A DNA stretch of 49,651 nucleotides from Limnobaculum eriocheiris (lineage in GTDB: Bacteria > Pseudomonadota > Gammaproteobacteria > Enterobacterales > Enterobacteriaceae): assembly GCF_021010575.1 (NCBI RefSeq), contig NZ_JAJNAG010000025.1:1-49651 (forward strand), read 5' to 3'. The translations under genes and the position numbers were made by a program. Positions 34,905 through 44,932 of the stretch are shown here, one piece after another (positions within the stretch are counted from its first letter, which is position 1; the number at the start of each line of letters is the position of its first letter). The notes beneath the pieces are model-generated. The model was not told where the DNA came from. It saw only the letters and a program-made list of their open reading frames with translations, and did no database searches.

Positions 34905-35390
34905 TTAGACGTTATGATTAGTTTGGTTGCGATGCTCATTCCTGATGGCTTCAACAATCAGGGTGATGCTTTCTACTGCGACGATATGGACTTCGGTTCC
35001 CTGAGGCAGGTCTTCTGAGCAGCGAACAGGCCAACTGCCATCAGCCAGATTAATACGACCTGCGCCGTTAACAATCGGGGTGCTCAGAACCACTTTTTTA
35101 CCGATTAACAGCTTGTCCGGCTGATTCAAATTCTGCTTATCACTGACGGTTCTGGTTTTTAACCAGTACCACCAGATAATGGCTGTCACCATGGTCAGAA
35201 TGGCGAAGTTAACCCATTGCCAGCTCCAGTCCATCGGAACTACCCAGGTTACTGCACCAATAATAATCGCAGATACGCCACTCCAGAGCAGATAACCATA
35301 GGTTCCCAGGAGTTCAGCGGCCAGCAGCAGGCCGCCGAATATCAGCCAGAAACGATATGGGTAAGCAGCCATGTCCTGAATAATATCCAT
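34905..35390 (-). CDS. ybbJ: NfeD-like membrane protein YbbJ
   Basis: YbbJ is the small NfeD partner of the SPFH protein QmcA. The 161-residue protein has hydrophobic segments at about residues 10-65 (PYRFWLIFGGLLLAAELLGT, then ITWVVPMDWSWQWVNFAIL) and a C-terminal OB-fold with GKKVVLSTPIVNGAGRINLADGSWPV, as in the family. Its ATG overlaps the qmcA stop (TAATG), giving coupled translation. Gene order cueR-ybbJ-qmcA matches E. coli. A role in membrane-domain organisation is inferred from the pair. Confidence 0.93.
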   Translation of the reverse strand: MDIIQDMAAYPYRFWLIFGGLLLAAELLGTYGYLLWSGVSAIIIGAVTWVVPMDWSWQWVNFAILTMVTAIIWWYWLKTRTVSDKQNLNQPDKLLIGKKVVLSTPIVNGAGRINLADGSWPVRCSEDLPQGTEVHIVAVESITLIVEAIRNEHRNQTNHNV

Positions 35391-36310
35391 TATTTTTTCG
35401 GCTCGCCTTTAAGTAATTCAGTGATACCGGCAATACTTCCCAGCAGGTTGCCCGCTTCCAGCGGCATCATCACGACTTTGCTGTTGTCCGCAGAACCAAT
35501 AGATTGCAGAGCATCAGTATATTTCTGCGCCACAAAGTAGTTGATGGCCTGAATGTTACCGTCAGAAATAGCATCAGAAACCATTTGGGTCGCTTTCGCT
35601 TCCGCTTCTGCCGCACGTTCACGGGCTTCTGCCTGTAAGAATGCCGCCTGTCTCTCACCCTCAGCCTTCAGAATTTCAGACTGTTTTTGACCTTCAGCAC
35701 GCAGAATTGCCGCCTGACGAATACCTTCCGCTTCCAGAATGTCGGCACGTTTATTACGTTCGGCTTTCATTTGAGCGTTCATGGCGGCAATCAGTTCTGC
35801 CGGTGGGCGAATATCGCGAATTTCAATACGGGTGATTTTAATACCCCATTGGTTAGTGGCCTCATCAACCACCTGCAATAAGCGGGTATTAATGTGGTCA
35901 CGCTGGGAGAGCATCTCATCCAGTTCCATGGAACCCAGCACGGTACGGATATTGGTCATCGTCAGATTGAGAATAGCCGCTTCAAGATTGCTGACCTGAT
36001 AGGCCGCCAGAGCAGAATCTCTGACCTGAATAAAGCAAACGGCATCGATAGTCACATTGGCGTTATCTTTGGAGATAATCTCCTGAGAAGGAACATCCAG
36101 AACCTGCTCCATCACGTTAATTTTACGACCGACCCGATCCATAAAGGGAATAATCAGGTTCAGGCCCGGCATTAGCGTTTTGGTATAGCGACCAAAGCGT
36201 TCAATAGTCCATTGATAGCCCTGTGGCACCACTTTAATTCCGGCAAACAGTACAAAGAGAACCAGTAGTACCAGAATGGCAATCACAATGGCAGACGTGT
36301 TAGGCAACAT
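35390..36310 (-). CDS. qmcA: SPFH/stomatin family membrane protein QmcA
   Basis: QmcA is an inner-membrane SPFH protein that forms large oligomeric microdomains. The N-terminus is a TM segment (about residues 6-25), then [57 protein letters not shown] and [19 protein letters not shown], followed by an Ala/Glu-rich coiled coil with [20 protein letters not shown]. This is near-identical to E. coli. I use the ATG at 36310 because AGGATGG sits at the right distance; the ATG at 36319 overlaps that site. It overlaps ybbJ. Confidence 0.94.
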   Translation of the reverse strand: MLPNTSAIVIAILVLLVLFVLFAGIKVVPQGYQWTIERFGRYTKTLMPGLNLIIPFMDRVGRKINVMEQVLDVPSQEIISKDNANVTIDAVCFIQVRDSALAAYQVSNLEAAILNLTMTNIRTVLGSMELDEMLSQRDHINTRLLQVVDEATNQWGIKITRIEIRDIRPPAELIAAMNAQMKAERNKRADILEAEGIRQAAILRAEGQKQSEILKAEGERQAAFLQAEARERAAEAEAKATQMVSDAISDGNIQAINYFVAQKYTDALQSIGSADNSKVVMMPLEAGNLLGSIAGITELLKGEPKK

Positions 36311-36763
36311 AATATCCATCCTATAATCCTTTAAAGTTTATATAAGTTAAGTCTACGCGAAATTTGGTATTAGGGAAGTCGGAATGCGTTAGAGAAGGGC
36401 TATCTGATATTGATTATTTTGGAACCGTTTTTACAGGACTATTCGAAAACAGACATGTGAATAAAAATTTTTTCGACGCTGAATGAAAATATCTATATCA
36501 AAAATATTATTATTGGTTATAATCAGAAGGTTTGACTGCACCTCTTCAAAAATCAATAAATTTGCTTTGTTTTCTATCGCCTTTGGTCGTTAAACCAATA
36601 GGTGCTCCTATTCCTGCGCCAAAAAATGGGGTGGGAGGATAGCGATAGGGCTAAATGTAGATAGTTTTGTGCAAACAACGCATTGATTAATTTGAAGTCT
36701 GGGTAGGAAAACGTCCGAAGAGTAATAACTGATGACGATATAACGAATAAGGCGGAAATAACA
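36311..36763. other. Divergent spacer between qmcA and the MFS gene
   Basis: This 450-bp AT-rich stretch holds both promoters. One small inverted repeat is visible, AATAGG (36597-36602) with CCTATT (36607-36612). The short open frames on the minus strand have no ribosome sites and no plausible protein. In E. coli this position upstream of qmcA holds fetAB, which are absent here. I see no site I can name. Confidence 0.4.
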
Positions 36764-38017
36764 GTGACCAACGAAGTGATCAACCTGACGGAAAACCAAA
36801 AAGTGCCGGTTGTCGAAGAGGCAAAAAGAAGAAAGTATGCCTATAAAGCTGTTATCGCCTCTACCGTCGGTTATGCGATGGATGGATTTGATTTACTGAT
36901 TCTTGGTTTTATTCTCAATGCAGTAGCTCTGGGATTGGGGTTAACCACCAGTGAGGCGGGATCGCTGGTCACCTGGACGCTAATCGGCGCGGTAATTGGC
37001 GGTCTGGTATTTGGTGTATTAAGTGATTATTACGGCCGGGTAAAAGTGCTTACCTGGTCAATTGTTCTGTTTGCCGGTTTTACCGGTATGTGCGCGCTGG
37101 CACAAGGTTACTGGGATTTGCTGATTTATCGCACCATTGCCGGTATTGGCCTGGGCGGTGAGTTTGGAATCGGTATGGCACTGGCCGCAGAAGCATGCCG
37201 CCCCAATGAACGGGCACGTATGTCTTCATATGTCGGCATTGGATGGCAGGTCGGTGTTCTGGCTGCCGCACTGTTAACACCGCTGTTGTTACCGGTTATT
37301 GGCTGGCGCGGTATGTTCGCCATTGGCGTGGTTCCCGCACTGGCTTCTTTCGTGATTCGTCACTATATAGGCGAACCCGAGATCTTTGTTAAAAAACGAA
37401 AAGAAAAACGTAAAGGAAACCCGTTTAAAGCGCTGATCTCCGATGGTGAAACCATCAAAGCCAGTATTGGTATCTCAATTCTTACCTCAGTACAAAACTT
37501 TGGTTATTACGGCATTATGATTTGGATGCCATCCTACTTGAGCCAGCAGTTTGGCTACTCCTTAACGAAATCGGCTATGTGGACAGCGGTAACCGTTGTG
37601 GGCATGGCTTTCGGTATCTGGTTATTTGGTCAACTGGCTGACCGTTACGGTCGTCGTCCGATCTTTCTTATCTATCAGGTTGGTGCAGCGCTGATGGTAT
37701 TAGCCTATTCACAACTAACGGATCCGTTTAGCCTGTTGATTGGTGGTGCCGTTATGGGAATGTTTGTCAACGGTATGATGGGGGGATATGGTGCACTGAT
37801 TTCCGAAGTCTACCCAACTGAAGCCAGAGCAACCGCACAAAACGTCTTGTTCAACATCGGACGCGGCATCGGCGGACTGGGGCCGTTGGTAGTGGGATTA
37901 ATAGTCTCCCTTTACTCCTTCCAGACAGCTATCGCACTACTGGCCTCACTATACGTGCTGGATATCCTCGCCACACTATTCCTGATCCCGGAAAAAGCCG
38001 GTAAGCCGTTGGAGTGA
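36764..38017 (+). CDS. MFS transporter, metabolite:H+ symporter type
   Basis: A 417-residue major facilitator with 12 predicted TM segments. It has the signature GYAMDGFDLLILGFIL in TM1, the loop motif LSDYYGRVKVL after TM2, RTIAGIGLGGEFGIG in TM4 and ADRYGRRPIF between TM8 and TM9. The DGFD and GGE..G features are those of the aromatic acid/carboxylate symporters (AAHS and relatives). Substrate cannot be read from sequence. It starts with GTG at 36764 after AAGGCGGA. It stands alone, divergent from qmcA, and is followed by repeat copy B. It takes the place of fetAB in the E. coli order, so it is probably a later insertion. Confidence 0.88.
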   Translation: MTNEVINLTENQKVPVVEEAKRRKYAYKAVIASTVGYAMDGFDLLILGFILNAVALGLGLTTSEAGSLVTWTLIGAVIGGLVFGVLSDYYGRVKVLTWSIVLFAGFTGMCALAQGYWDLLIYRTIAGIGLGGEFGIGMALAAEACRPNERARMSSYVGIGWQVGVLAAALLTPLLLPVIGWRGMFAIGVVPALASFVIRHYIGEPEIFVKKRKEKRKGNPFKALISDGETIKASIGISILTSVQNFGYYGIMIWMPSYLSQQFGYSLTKSAMWTAVTVVGMAFGIWLFGQLADRYGRRPIFLIYQVGAALMVLAYSQLTDPFSLLIGGAVMGMFVNGMMGGYGALISEVYPTEARATAQNVLFNIGRGIGGLGPLVVGLIVSLYSFQTAIALLASLYVLDILATLFLIPEKAGKPLE

Positions 38018-38081
38018 TAAATTTATATAAATGGTTTTAGTGTAGCGATCTGGTTTTAAAGGCTAATCATTGGGAGAGGCC

Positions 38082-38277
38082 GCCGTTGGGGTTGTAGCAG
38101 CTTTAGCTGCCGGACAAACAAGCTTTACCTGTTTGAACAGCGCTTGCGTGAAACACCATAAGGTGTTTCATAACTGCCCCCAGCCCGGCCAGGCCCAACA
38201 CACTCTGAAGTTGAGTATTGATTGTTTACCGGCCGGGCACGAAGTCTATATAAGTATTTTGCTGCTACGGCCGGAAT
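38082..38277 (+). repeat. Intergenic repeat, copy B
   Basis: Same repeat as copy A (34731-34882) in opposite orientation, starting GCCGTTGGGGTTGTAGCAGC plus TTTAGCTGCC. It includes an imperfect hairpin GTGAAACACC-ATAA-GGTGTTTCAT at about 38149-38172, a CTTTAGCTGC/GCAGCTAAAG-like palindrome and CCGGCCGG at 38229-38236. It fills the 300-bp gap between the MFS stop and the convergent cnoX stop. Length and layout suggest a MITE- or REP-like dispersed element, possibly also acting as a terminator. Confidence 0.8.
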
Positions 38278-38321
38278 ACCCACGAAAGCTAATTAAAACG
38301 CAATTAAATCAGTATCCAATA

Positions 38322-39176
38322 TCAATACAACAACGAATACAACCGACGTCTAAACTTCGCCGCCAGCGCATCACCGGTCCCCAGCGCTGCCAGAATATCC
38401 AGCATGGTTTTCTTCGCGCTACCGTTCGCCGCATCCAGTGAATGGGTCAGGTGTTTCATCAGCAGCGTTAATGCTTCTTCATTGCGCCCAACGGTATGTA
38501 ATTGTAAGGCTAACTGAACCGCCAGTTCGGCATTATCCGGCTGGGCTTCAACCTGCTGCTGGAGCTGTTGAATTTCCGGGGTATCCGCTGCCTGTTTAAG
38601 GAGCTCGATTTGTGCCACCAGACCCTGATAGCGAGTATCACGATCCTGAAGTGGAATGGTTGCCAGAACACTTTGTGCATCATCACTGCGGTTTAGCGCA
38701 ATCTGCGTTTCCGCCAGCATCAGGCCAATATCGCTGCGTTGATTGCTTAACTGCCAGGCGTCTTTCAGTAATGGCAACGCATCAATATATTTCCCTTCGC
38801 GCATTAGCTCATCGGCTTCAGCGGCTTTCAGCTCTTCTTCTTTCGGTAGAAAACGGTTTAACAGTTCACGAATAGCCTCTTCCGGCTGTGGCCCCTGAAA
38901 CCCATCGGCAGGCTGGCCATCTCTAAACAGATAAACGGTAGGAATGGCCCGAATACCAAACTGACCTGCAATCATCGGCTGAGTATCACAGTCAATTTTT
39001 GCCAGCGTAAACTTACCGGCATATTCAGCCGCTAATTTTTCCAGAACTGGGTCTAACAGCTCGCAATGTTGACTGCGGGGAGACCAGAAATAGAATAGTA
39101 CCGGAGCCTGGGCTGACTGTTCTAACACGTGCTGAAAATTAGACTCGTTGACGTCAATGATGGCATTAGTGGTCAT
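38322..39176 (-). CDS. cnoX: Chaperedoxin CnoX (YbbN)
   Basis: CnoX protects proteins from hypochlorous-acid aggregation and hands them to GroEL/ES and DnaK. The 284-residue protein has an N-terminal thioredoxin fold in which the usual CxxC is SQHC ([15 protein letters not shown]), as in E. coli YbbN, then [20 protein letters not shown], and a TPR C-terminal part with [33 protein letters not shown] and [20 protein letters not shown]. Nothing is missing. It is the last gene of the ybbO-cnoX side, leftward. Confidence 0.95.
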   Translation of the reverse strand: MTTNAIIDVNESNFQHVLEQSAQAPVLFYFWSPRSQHCELLDPVLEKLAAEYAGKFTLAKIDCDTQPMIAGQFGIRAIPTVYLFRDGQPADGFQGPQPEEAIRELLNRFLPKEEELKAAEADELMREGKYIDALPLLKDAWQLSNQRSDIGLMLAETQIALNRSDDAQSVLATIPLQDRDTRYQGLVAQIELLKQAADTPEIQQLQQQVEAQPDNAELAVQLALQLHTVGRNEEALTLLMKHLTHSLDAANGSAKKTMLDILAALGTGDALAAKFRRRLYSLLY

Positions 39177-39257
39177 AATAGATTCTCTTTATTCGATTCT
39201 TCTTGTAAGCGTTATTTAGTCAATATATGTGGGCATTATTGTGCGCTTCAAGCGTGA

Positions 39258-40034
39258 TTAACCTTTATTTGCTAAAATCTTATCCATTAAGCGATCGGGC
39301 AACAGACGCTTGCATATTGCCATCACTTTTGTCACTAACGTAACCCGATAGCGGATTTTTGCACGCGGGCTTTCCAATGCATGACGTAAGATAGGAATCA
39401 GCGCTTCTGGCGGCAGGGTAAAGCGTTTTGCCACCGGTGGATTTTTTACCGGGCTATCGCTCCGGGTTTGGCTAACATTGTCGCTAAAGGCTGTACTAAT
39501 AGGGCCAGGTTCAATCAGGCTAACCTGAATACCACTACCATTTAGCTCCAGTCGTAGCGCATCGGACCAGGCCTCCAGCGCATACTTACTGGCAGCATAC
39601 AGCCCACGGCCCGGGGTGGAGATGATCCCCATTACTGAACTGGTTTGAATAATACGGCCTTCTCCCTGCTCTAACATTGACGGCAGAAGACGCTGGGTTA
39701 ACTCATGAGCACCAAACAGATTGGTGGAAAACTGCTGTTCAAACTGGCGGCGGGAGATAGTATTCAATCGTCCATAGACGCCATATCCCCCATTATTGAA
39801 CAGCGCATAGAGTTTTCCCCCGGTCATGGCTAAGACTTCGGCTGCCGCCTGTTGAATACTTTCGCTGTCATCCAAATCCAGCCTGACGACCTCAAAGCCT
39901 TTTTGTTGAAGCATCGCTATATCTTCTGCTTTTCGGCAGGTAGCAATCACCCGGTAACCGCGCTGTTTAAGATCTGTTGCGGTCACTAATCCTATGCCGC
40001 TGGAACAGCCGGTAATTAAAATCGCCTTTTGCAT
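39258..40034 (-). CDS. ybbO: Short-chain dehydrogenase/reductase YbbO
   Basis: This SDR oxidoreductase of 258 residues has the cofactor motif TGCSSGIG (about residues 7-14), FNNGGYGVYG in place of NNAG, the catalytic Ser in SSVMG and YAASK for Tyr/Lys. YbbO of E. coli is an NADP-dependent aldehyde/ketone reductase. I start at ATG 40034 (MQKAILITGCSS) with GGAG upstream; a longer frame to 40127 only runs into tesA. The tesA-ybbO order and a 25-bp gap imply an operon. Confidence 0.93.
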   Translation of the reverse strand: MQKAILITGCSSGIGLVTATDLKQRGYRVIATCRKAEDIAMLQQKGFEVVRLDLDDSESIQQAAAEVLAMTGGKLYALFNNGGYGVYGRLNTISRRQFEQQFSTNLFGAHELTQRLLPSMLEQGEGRIIQTSSVMGIISTPGRGLYAASKYALEAWSDALRLELNGSGIQVSLIEPGPISTAFSDNVSQTRSDSPVKNPPVAKRFTLPPEALIPILRHALESPRAKIRYRVTLVTKVMAICKRLLPDRLMDKILANKG

Positions 40035-40059
40035 AACTTTACATTCTCCGTAATCGGGC

Positions 40060-40713
40060 TTATTTCGCCTGTTTCTCAGCATCAAGGCCAACATAAGGAG
40101 CCAGGATTTGCTCCATAAAATCAGCAATTTCCGGCTGTGCTTTGGCAGTAGGGTGCAGGCCGTCAGGCTGCATCAATTCAGGCTTAATGGCGATTTTTTC
40201 CATGAAGAAAGGAAGTAATGGAATTTGATATTGCCGTGCTAATTTAGGGTAAATTGCTGTAAAAGCTTCGGTATAACGACGACCATAGTTTGGGCTGATA
40301 CGTATTTGCATTAACAGCGGCTGTGCATTAGCTTGTTTCACTAATGTAATAATATGTGTTAAATCCCGTTCAATATCGGCCGTCGGAAAACCTCGTAAAC
40401 CATCATTTGCGCCCAGTTCAATCAGAACCCAGCGCGGTTGATGCGTTTTTAGCAGTTCCGGCAAACGGGATAGCCCTTGTGCCGCGGTATCACCACTGAT
40501 ACTGGCATTAATCACCTCAGGGGCTTTAGGATTCAATTTCCAGCGTTCACCCAACTGTGTGGCCCAGGCCTGTTGGATTGGAAGCTGATAACCGGCGCTT
40601 AAACTGTCGCCCAGAATAAGTAGCGTATCCGCAGCGGCGATACGTATTGATGACAATCCCAGTAATAAAAGGATCGGGATATGCCTGAGAATAATGTTCT
40701 TGAAGTTCATCAT
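40060..40713 (-). CDS. tesA: Thioesterase I / lysophospholipase L1 TesA
   Basis: TesA is a periplasmic SGNH hydrolase acting on acyl-thioesters, lysophospholipids and some peptides. The 217-residue precursor has a signal peptide ending at about residue 28 (RIAAA|DTLL). The four SGNH blocks follow: GDSLSAGY (nucleophile Ser), NASISGDT (Gly), LGANDGLRG (Asn) and DGLHP (Asp and His). Its 5' end overlaps divergent ybbA by 33 bp, an overlap also present in E. coli. Two adjacent ATG codons start the frame. Confidence 0.95.
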   Translation of the reverse strand: MMNFKNIILRHIPILLLLGLSSIRIAAADTLLILGDSLSAGYQLPIQQAWATQLGERWKLNPKAPEVINASISGDTAAQGLSRLPELLKTHQPRWVLIELGANDGLRGFPTADIERDLTHIITLVKQANAQPLLMQIRISPNYGRRYTEAFTAIYPKLARQYQIPLLPFFMEKIAIKPELMQPDGLHPTAKAQPEIADFMEQILAPYVGLDAEKQAK

Positions 40714-41367
40714 TTAAATAAATTTGTTGGTGAAGGAGAGCATAAGCTCAACATCCTTACCGGAGTTGAGTTAGTTGTCAAATCTGCTGAAACAATAGCA
40801 CTAATTGGCGAGTCAGGTTCAGGTAAATCGACATTGTTGGGTATTCTCGCTGGTCTGGATGACGGCAGTGATGGGGATATCAAGCTCTTAGGAGAGTCAT
40901 TGCCTGGGTTAGATGAAGAGGCCAGAGCCGCACTGCGTGCTCAAAATGTGGGTTTTGTGTTTCAATCTTTTATGCTGGTGCCAACCCTGACGGCGCTGGA
41001 AAATGTCCAGTTACCGGCCCTGTTGCGGGGAGATAACGAACGCAGCAGCAAAGAGCAGGCGGTTCGACTGTTAGAGCAGCTTGGGTTAGGCCAGCGTATT
41101 AGCCATTTACCAGCGCAACTTTCCGGCGGTGAACAGCAGCGAGTGGCGATTGCGCGCGCTTTTATTGGTCGCCCTAAAATTTTGTTTGCTGATGAACCTA
41201 CGGGAAATCTTGACCGCCAGACGGGAATAAAAATTGCCGACCTGTTGTTTTCTCTGAATCGTGATTATGCCACCACGCTGGTGCTGGTTACCCATGATGA
41301 AACGCTGGCGGCACGTTGCCAGCGCAGGCTGCGTTTACGCGACGGTAAGCTGTGGGAGGAGTCATGA
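40681..41367 (+). CDS. ybbA: ABC transporter ATP-binding protein YbbA
   Basis: The ATPase has 228 residues with Walker A GESGSGKST (about residues 43-51), signature LSGGEQQRVAIARAF, Walker B ILFADEPTGNLD and the H-loop THDE. It is of the LolD/MacB class and partners the permease YbbP. The start overlaps tesA on the opposite strand by 33 bp. The stop overlaps the ybbP start (ATGA at 41364-41367), giving coupled translation. Substrate unknown. Confidence 0.95.
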   Translation: MPENNVLEVHHLNKFVGEGEHKLNILTGVELVVKSAETIALIGESGSGKSTLLGILAGLDDGSDGDIKLLGESLPGLDEEARAALRAQNVGFVFQSFMLVPTLTALENVQLPALLRGDNERSSKEQAVRLLEQLGLGQRISHLPAQLSGGEQQRVAIARAFIGRPKILFADEPTGNLDRQTGIKIADLLFSLNRDYATTLVLVTHDETLAARCQRRLRLRDGKLWEES

Positions 41368-43799
41368 TTTGGCGCTGGTTTTGGCGGGAGTGGCGTTCCC
41401 CCTCGCTGCTGATTGTGTGGTTCTCTCTGACGCTGGCGGTAGCCTGTGTACTGGCGCTGGGCAGCATCAGCGATCGCATGGAAAAGGGATTAAGCCAGCA
41501 GAGCCGTGATTTTATCGCTGCGGATCGGGTGTTAACCGCCAGCCGCCCTATCTCAACGGAGTGGTTGCAGCAGGCAGAGCAGAACGGACTCAGCGTAAGC
41601 CGTCAGCTTTCATTTATGACCATGGCTTACGCGAACGATGTGCCTTTGCTGTCATCGGTTAAAGCGGTGGATCTGAACTATCCGCTATACGGTAAATTAG
41701 AAACTTTCCCGGATAATCTGCGCCCGGAAGTGGGTAGCGTTTTAGTTGCTCCGCGCCTGTTAGCACTGTTGAATGCACATCCGGGAGAGATGCTGGAAGT
41801 GGGGGATGCCACTTTCCGTATTGCGGGAGAGATCCGCCAGGAGCCGGACTCGGGGTTTAATCCGTTCCAGACGGCACCGCGTATTTTAATGAACTATGCG
41901 GATATTGAGAAAACCGGCGCGGTTCAGCCGGGCAGTCGTTTAACCTATCGCTATCTGTTTGCTGGTGCAGAGCAGGATCTTAACCGCTTTGGTGATTTTA
42001 TTGCGCCTCAGCTTCGCCCCGATCAGCGCTGGTTTGGGATGGAACAGTCAGGAACTGCCGTTGGTAAGTCGCTACAGCGGGCACAAAACTTCCTGTTATT
42101 GTCGGCTATTTTAACCCTGTTATTGTCTGTTGCCGCGGTAGCGGTTTCGATGAGCCACTATTGTCGTAGCCGTTATAACCTGATCGCCGTACTGAAAACC
42201 CTGGGAGCAGGGCGACAGTCACTGCGTAAATTGGTGATTGGACAATGGTTATCGGTGCTGTTTTTGGCTGCCGTTGTAGGCTGTTCAATAGGTTTGCTGT
42301 TTGAAAAAGGATTAATGGTGCTGCTGGCACCGGTTCTGCCGAAAGCATTACCGGCGGCAGGCCTGTGGCCATGGTTATGGAGCCTGGGCACATTAGTGTT
42401 TATTTCGGTAATTGTTGGGTTACGCCCCTATAAGCAATTACTGGCAACCCGGCCTTTACGGGTACTGCGTGAAGATGTGGTGAGCAATGTCTGGCCGCTG
42501 AAGTTCTATCTCCCCATTATCAGCGTTGTTGTTGTGTTACTACTGGCGGCGCTGGTTGGGTTTAACCCTATGTGGTGGGGAGCGCTGTTTGGTATTCTGG
42601 TACTCTCCTTGCTGCTGGGCGCTTTTGGTTGGTGCAGCTTATTGCTGTTACGGCGCATTACGCTGAAGAGTCTGGCATTGCGTCTGGCGGTTAACCGCTT
42701 ATTGCGCCAGCCCTGGATAACAACCAGTCAGCTTTCGGCTTTTTCATTCTCATTTATGTTACTGGCTCTGCTGTTTATGCTGCGGGGAGAATTGCTGGAG
42801 CGCTGGCAGCAGCAGATTCCGCCGGGTAGTCCTAACTACTTTGTGATGAATATGACCAAACAGCAACTGCCGGAGCTGGAACAGTTCTTTACTAGTCATC
42901 AAATTGCACCGGGTGAGTTTTATCCGATTGTGCGGGTGCGATTGACTCAAATAAATCAGCAGGAAGCCACAAAGCTGGTGAAAGAAGACGATCCGGGTGG
43001 TGAAGCGGTTAATCGTGAGCTGAATCTGACTTGGCTGGCGATTAGCAAACCATCGCCCAATGAGATTACCGAAGGAAGCTGGCCGCCAAAAACCGGTGAA
43101 GTGTCCATTGATGAAGGTTTAGCCGGGCGTTTAAATCTGAAGATTGGTGATAAGCTGACGTTTAGCGGTGATACCCAAACGTTTAACGCTACGATCTCCA
43201 GCCTGCGACGGGTCGACTGGGAGAGTCTGAAGCCTAACTTCTACTTTATTTTTCCGGAAGGGGCGCTGGACAGTTTACCGCAAACCTATTTAACCAGTTT
43301 CCGTTACCAGCAGGAAGGACCGGCGCTGGTTCAGTTAAATCGTCAGTTCCCAACCTTAAGCCTGATGGATATTGGCAGCATTCTTAAACAGATCTCTACC
43401 GTATTCCAGCAGGTAGCTCAGGCGCTGGAGGCAATGGTGGTATTGGTGGTGGTTTGCGGTGTTCTGCTGTTGTTAGCTCAGGTACAGGTAGGTATGCGTC
43501 AACGACGACAGGAGTTGGTGGTATATCGGACTCTGGGAGCCGGAAAACGCCTGCTGCGGCGCACGCTGTGGAACGAGTTTGCTTTACTGGGACTGGCAGC
43601 AGGTATTACCGCCGCTATCGGTGCAGAAGTTTCTCTGTGGTGGTTGCAGTATAAGGTGTTTGATTTCCCATGGCAGCCAAACTACCTGATGTGGATAGTG
43701 CTTCCGCCGCTGTGCGCTGTGCTGTTATCGTTATGCGGTGGATGGTTAGGGGTAAGCCTGTTGAAAGGAAAGGCGCTATATCGACACTATCAGGAGTAG
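41364..43799 (+). CDS. ybbP: ABC transporter permease YbbP (FtsX/MacB-like)
   Basis: This inner-membrane permease of 811 residues starts at ATG 41364 (MIWRWFWREWRSPSLL), matching the family start; the frame extends four codons upstream into ybbA. It has an N-terminal TM, a periplasmic domain, then duplicated FtsX-type TM blocks, visible at SAILTLLLSVAAVAVSMSHY with YNLIAVLKTLGAGRQSLRKL, and again LLLLAQVQVGMRQRRQELVV with YRTLGAGKRLL. It pairs with YbbA; the complex may act on envelope lipids or proteins, but its role is not settled. Confidence 0.95.
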   Translation: MIWRWFWREWRSPSLLIVWFSLTLAVACVLALGSISDRMEKGLSQQSRDFIAADRVLTASRPISTEWLQQAEQNGLSVSRQLSFMTMAYANDVPLLSSVKAVDLNYPLYGKLETFPDNLRPEVGSVLVAPRLLALLNAHPGEMLEVGDATFRIAGEIRQEPDSGFNPFQTAPRILMNYADIEKTGAVQPGSRLTYRYLFAGAEQDLNRFGDFIAPQLRPDQRWFGMEQSGTAVGKSLQRAQNFLLLSAILTLLLSVAAVAVSMSHYCRSRYNLIAVLKTLGAGRQSLRKLVIGQWLSVLFLAAVVGCSIGLLFEKGLMVLLAPVLPKALPAAGLWPWLWSLGTLVFISVIVGLRPYKQLLATRPLRVLREDVVSNVWPLKFYLPIISVVVVLLLAALVGFNPMWWGALFGILVLSLLLGAFGWCSLLLLRRITLKSLALRLAVNRLLRQPWITTSQLSAFSFSFMLLALLFMLRGELLERWQQQIPPGSPNYFVMNMTKQQLPELEQFFTSHQIAPGEFYPIVRVRLTQINQQEATKLVKEDDPGGEAVNRELNLTWLAISKPSPNEITEGSWPPKTGEVSIDEGLAGRLNLKIGDKLTFSGDTQTFNATISSLRRVDWESLKPNFYFIFPEGALDSLPQTYLTSFRYQQEGPALVQLNRQFPTLSLMDIGSILKQISTVFQQVAQALEAMVVLVVVCGVLLLLAQVQVGMRQRRQELVVYRTLGAGKRLLRRTLWNEFALLGLAAGITAAIGAEVSLWWLQYKVFDFPWQPNYLMWIVLPPLCAVLLSLCGGWLGVSLLKGKALYRHYQE

Positions 43800-43814
43800 C
43801 GATTTCTGATGGCT

Positions 43815-43850
43815 CAGAAGGTTTCGTTCTCAAGTGAACGAAACCTTCTG
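43815..43850. terminator. Hairpin between convergent ybbP and purK
   Basis: CAGAAGGTTTCGTT (43815-43828) and AACGAAACCTTCTG (43837-43850) form a perfect 14-bp stem with an 8-base loop in the 65 bp between convergent stops. It is very probably a shared terminator, although U-tracts are short. Confidence 0.75.
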
Positions 43851-43864
43851 TTAAGCCGTTCTGA

Positions 43865-44932
43865 TTAGCTTAATTTATTTAAAGCCCAATCAATACCTGA
43901 CCAGTAGACCTCATCCATCATAGGTTTTAGTTGCGATAATGTCTGCCTGAGTACCATCCGGTCAGGGTGATTCAGGTTTAAATGTCCAACCTTTCTGCCT
44001 TCCCGCACTTCTTTGTCATACCAGTGCAGATGAACCAACGGCAGTGATAACCACTGTGGATTGACCCGAGAACCAATTAAATTAACCATCACCGATGGCG
44101 TAGCGACATCCGGCCGCGGCATTGGCAGGTCAAGAATCGCCCTCAAATGAAGCTCAAACTGGCTGACTGAGGCACCGTTTTGTGTCCAGTGCCCGCTGTT
44201 ATGAACACGGGGCGCCAGCTCATTGATCAGCAGATTATCGCCAACAACAAAACACTCCATCGCCATCACCCCAACGTATTTTAATTCATTGAGGATCGCG
44301 CTAAGCATCTTTTCTGCCTGTTGCTGTAAGTGAGTATCGGGCTTCGGCAATGCAACACTGGCGCGTAAAATCCCTTCTTCATGCAGATTGTGAGTCAACG
44401 GATAGAAAACGCATTCACCCTGGTGATTGCGGGCACCAACCAGCGAAACTTCACCGCTAAAGTAGATACCTTGCTCAACAATGCACTCACCATATATTTC
44501 ATCGGGCAAATGTTGCTCATCACCGGGTTTTACCCGCCACTGACCACGACCGTCGTAACCGCCAACCCGGCGCTTAACAATCGCCAGTGAACCGAGACGG
44601 CTGAAGATAACAGGCCATTCGGTGGCTGCATTGAGTGATTGCCAGGGGGAGGTTGCCAGATTGAGTTTATCCAACAATTGTTTTTGCGTCAGACGGTCGG
44701 CCAACAGCGGGAAGATATCCCGATTAACAAAACTACGGTGGTTTGCCAGTACCTGAGTTAACGGCGTCTCGGGCCAGCGCTCAATTTCGGCGGTAATCAC
44801 CGCATGCTGATAAGGAACGGCTTCAGGTTCTGCATCCAGCCCCACGGGATAGACGGCAATACCCAAAGGCTCTCCCGCCTGACGCAGCATTCGACCTAAC
44901 TGGCCATTACCTAATACACAAACGGGTTTCAT
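43865..44932 (-). CDS. purK: N5-carboxyaminoimidazole ribonucleotide synthetase PurK
   Basis: PurK uses ATP and bicarbonate to convert AIR to N5-CAIR in purine synthesis. The 355-residue ATP-grasp protein begins [17 protein letters not shown] and shows [14 protein letters not shown], the [14 protein letters not shown] segment, [29 protein letters not shown] and the C-terminal GKVGHLNLN-like [11 protein letters not shown]. Its start overlaps the purE stop by 4 bases (ATGA), as in E. coli purEK. Confidence 0.96.
   Translation of the reverse strand: MKPVCVLGNGQLGRMLRQAGEPLGIAVYPVGLDAEPEAVPYQHAVITAEIERWPETPLTQVLANHRSFVNRDIFPLLADRLTQKQLLDKLNLATSPWQSLNAATEWPVIFSRLGSLAIVKRRVGGYDGRGQWRVKPGDEQHLPDEIYGECIVEQGIYFSGEVSLVGARNHQGECVFYPLTHNLHEEGILRASVALPKPDTHLQQQAEKMLSAILNELKYVGVMAMECFVVGDNLLINELAPRVHNSGHWTQNGASVSQFELHLRAILDLPMPRPDVATPSVMVNLIGSRVNPQWLSLPLVHLHWYDKEVREGRKVGHLNLNHPDRMVLRQTLSQLKPMMDEVYWSGIDWALNKLS

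Noticed and set aside
34633-35018. Two open frames of 75 and 90 residues after cueR
   Set aside because: They lie in repeat copy A and the ybbJ 3' end, read the wrong way through ybbJ, and have no ribosome sites.
36574-36799. Small minus-strand frames upstream of the MFS gene
   Set aside because: Starts lie inside the MFS gene and the products look random.
38070-38441. 123-residue open frame after the MFS gene
   Set aside because: It runs through repeat copy B and into cnoX antisense; an artefact of the repeat.
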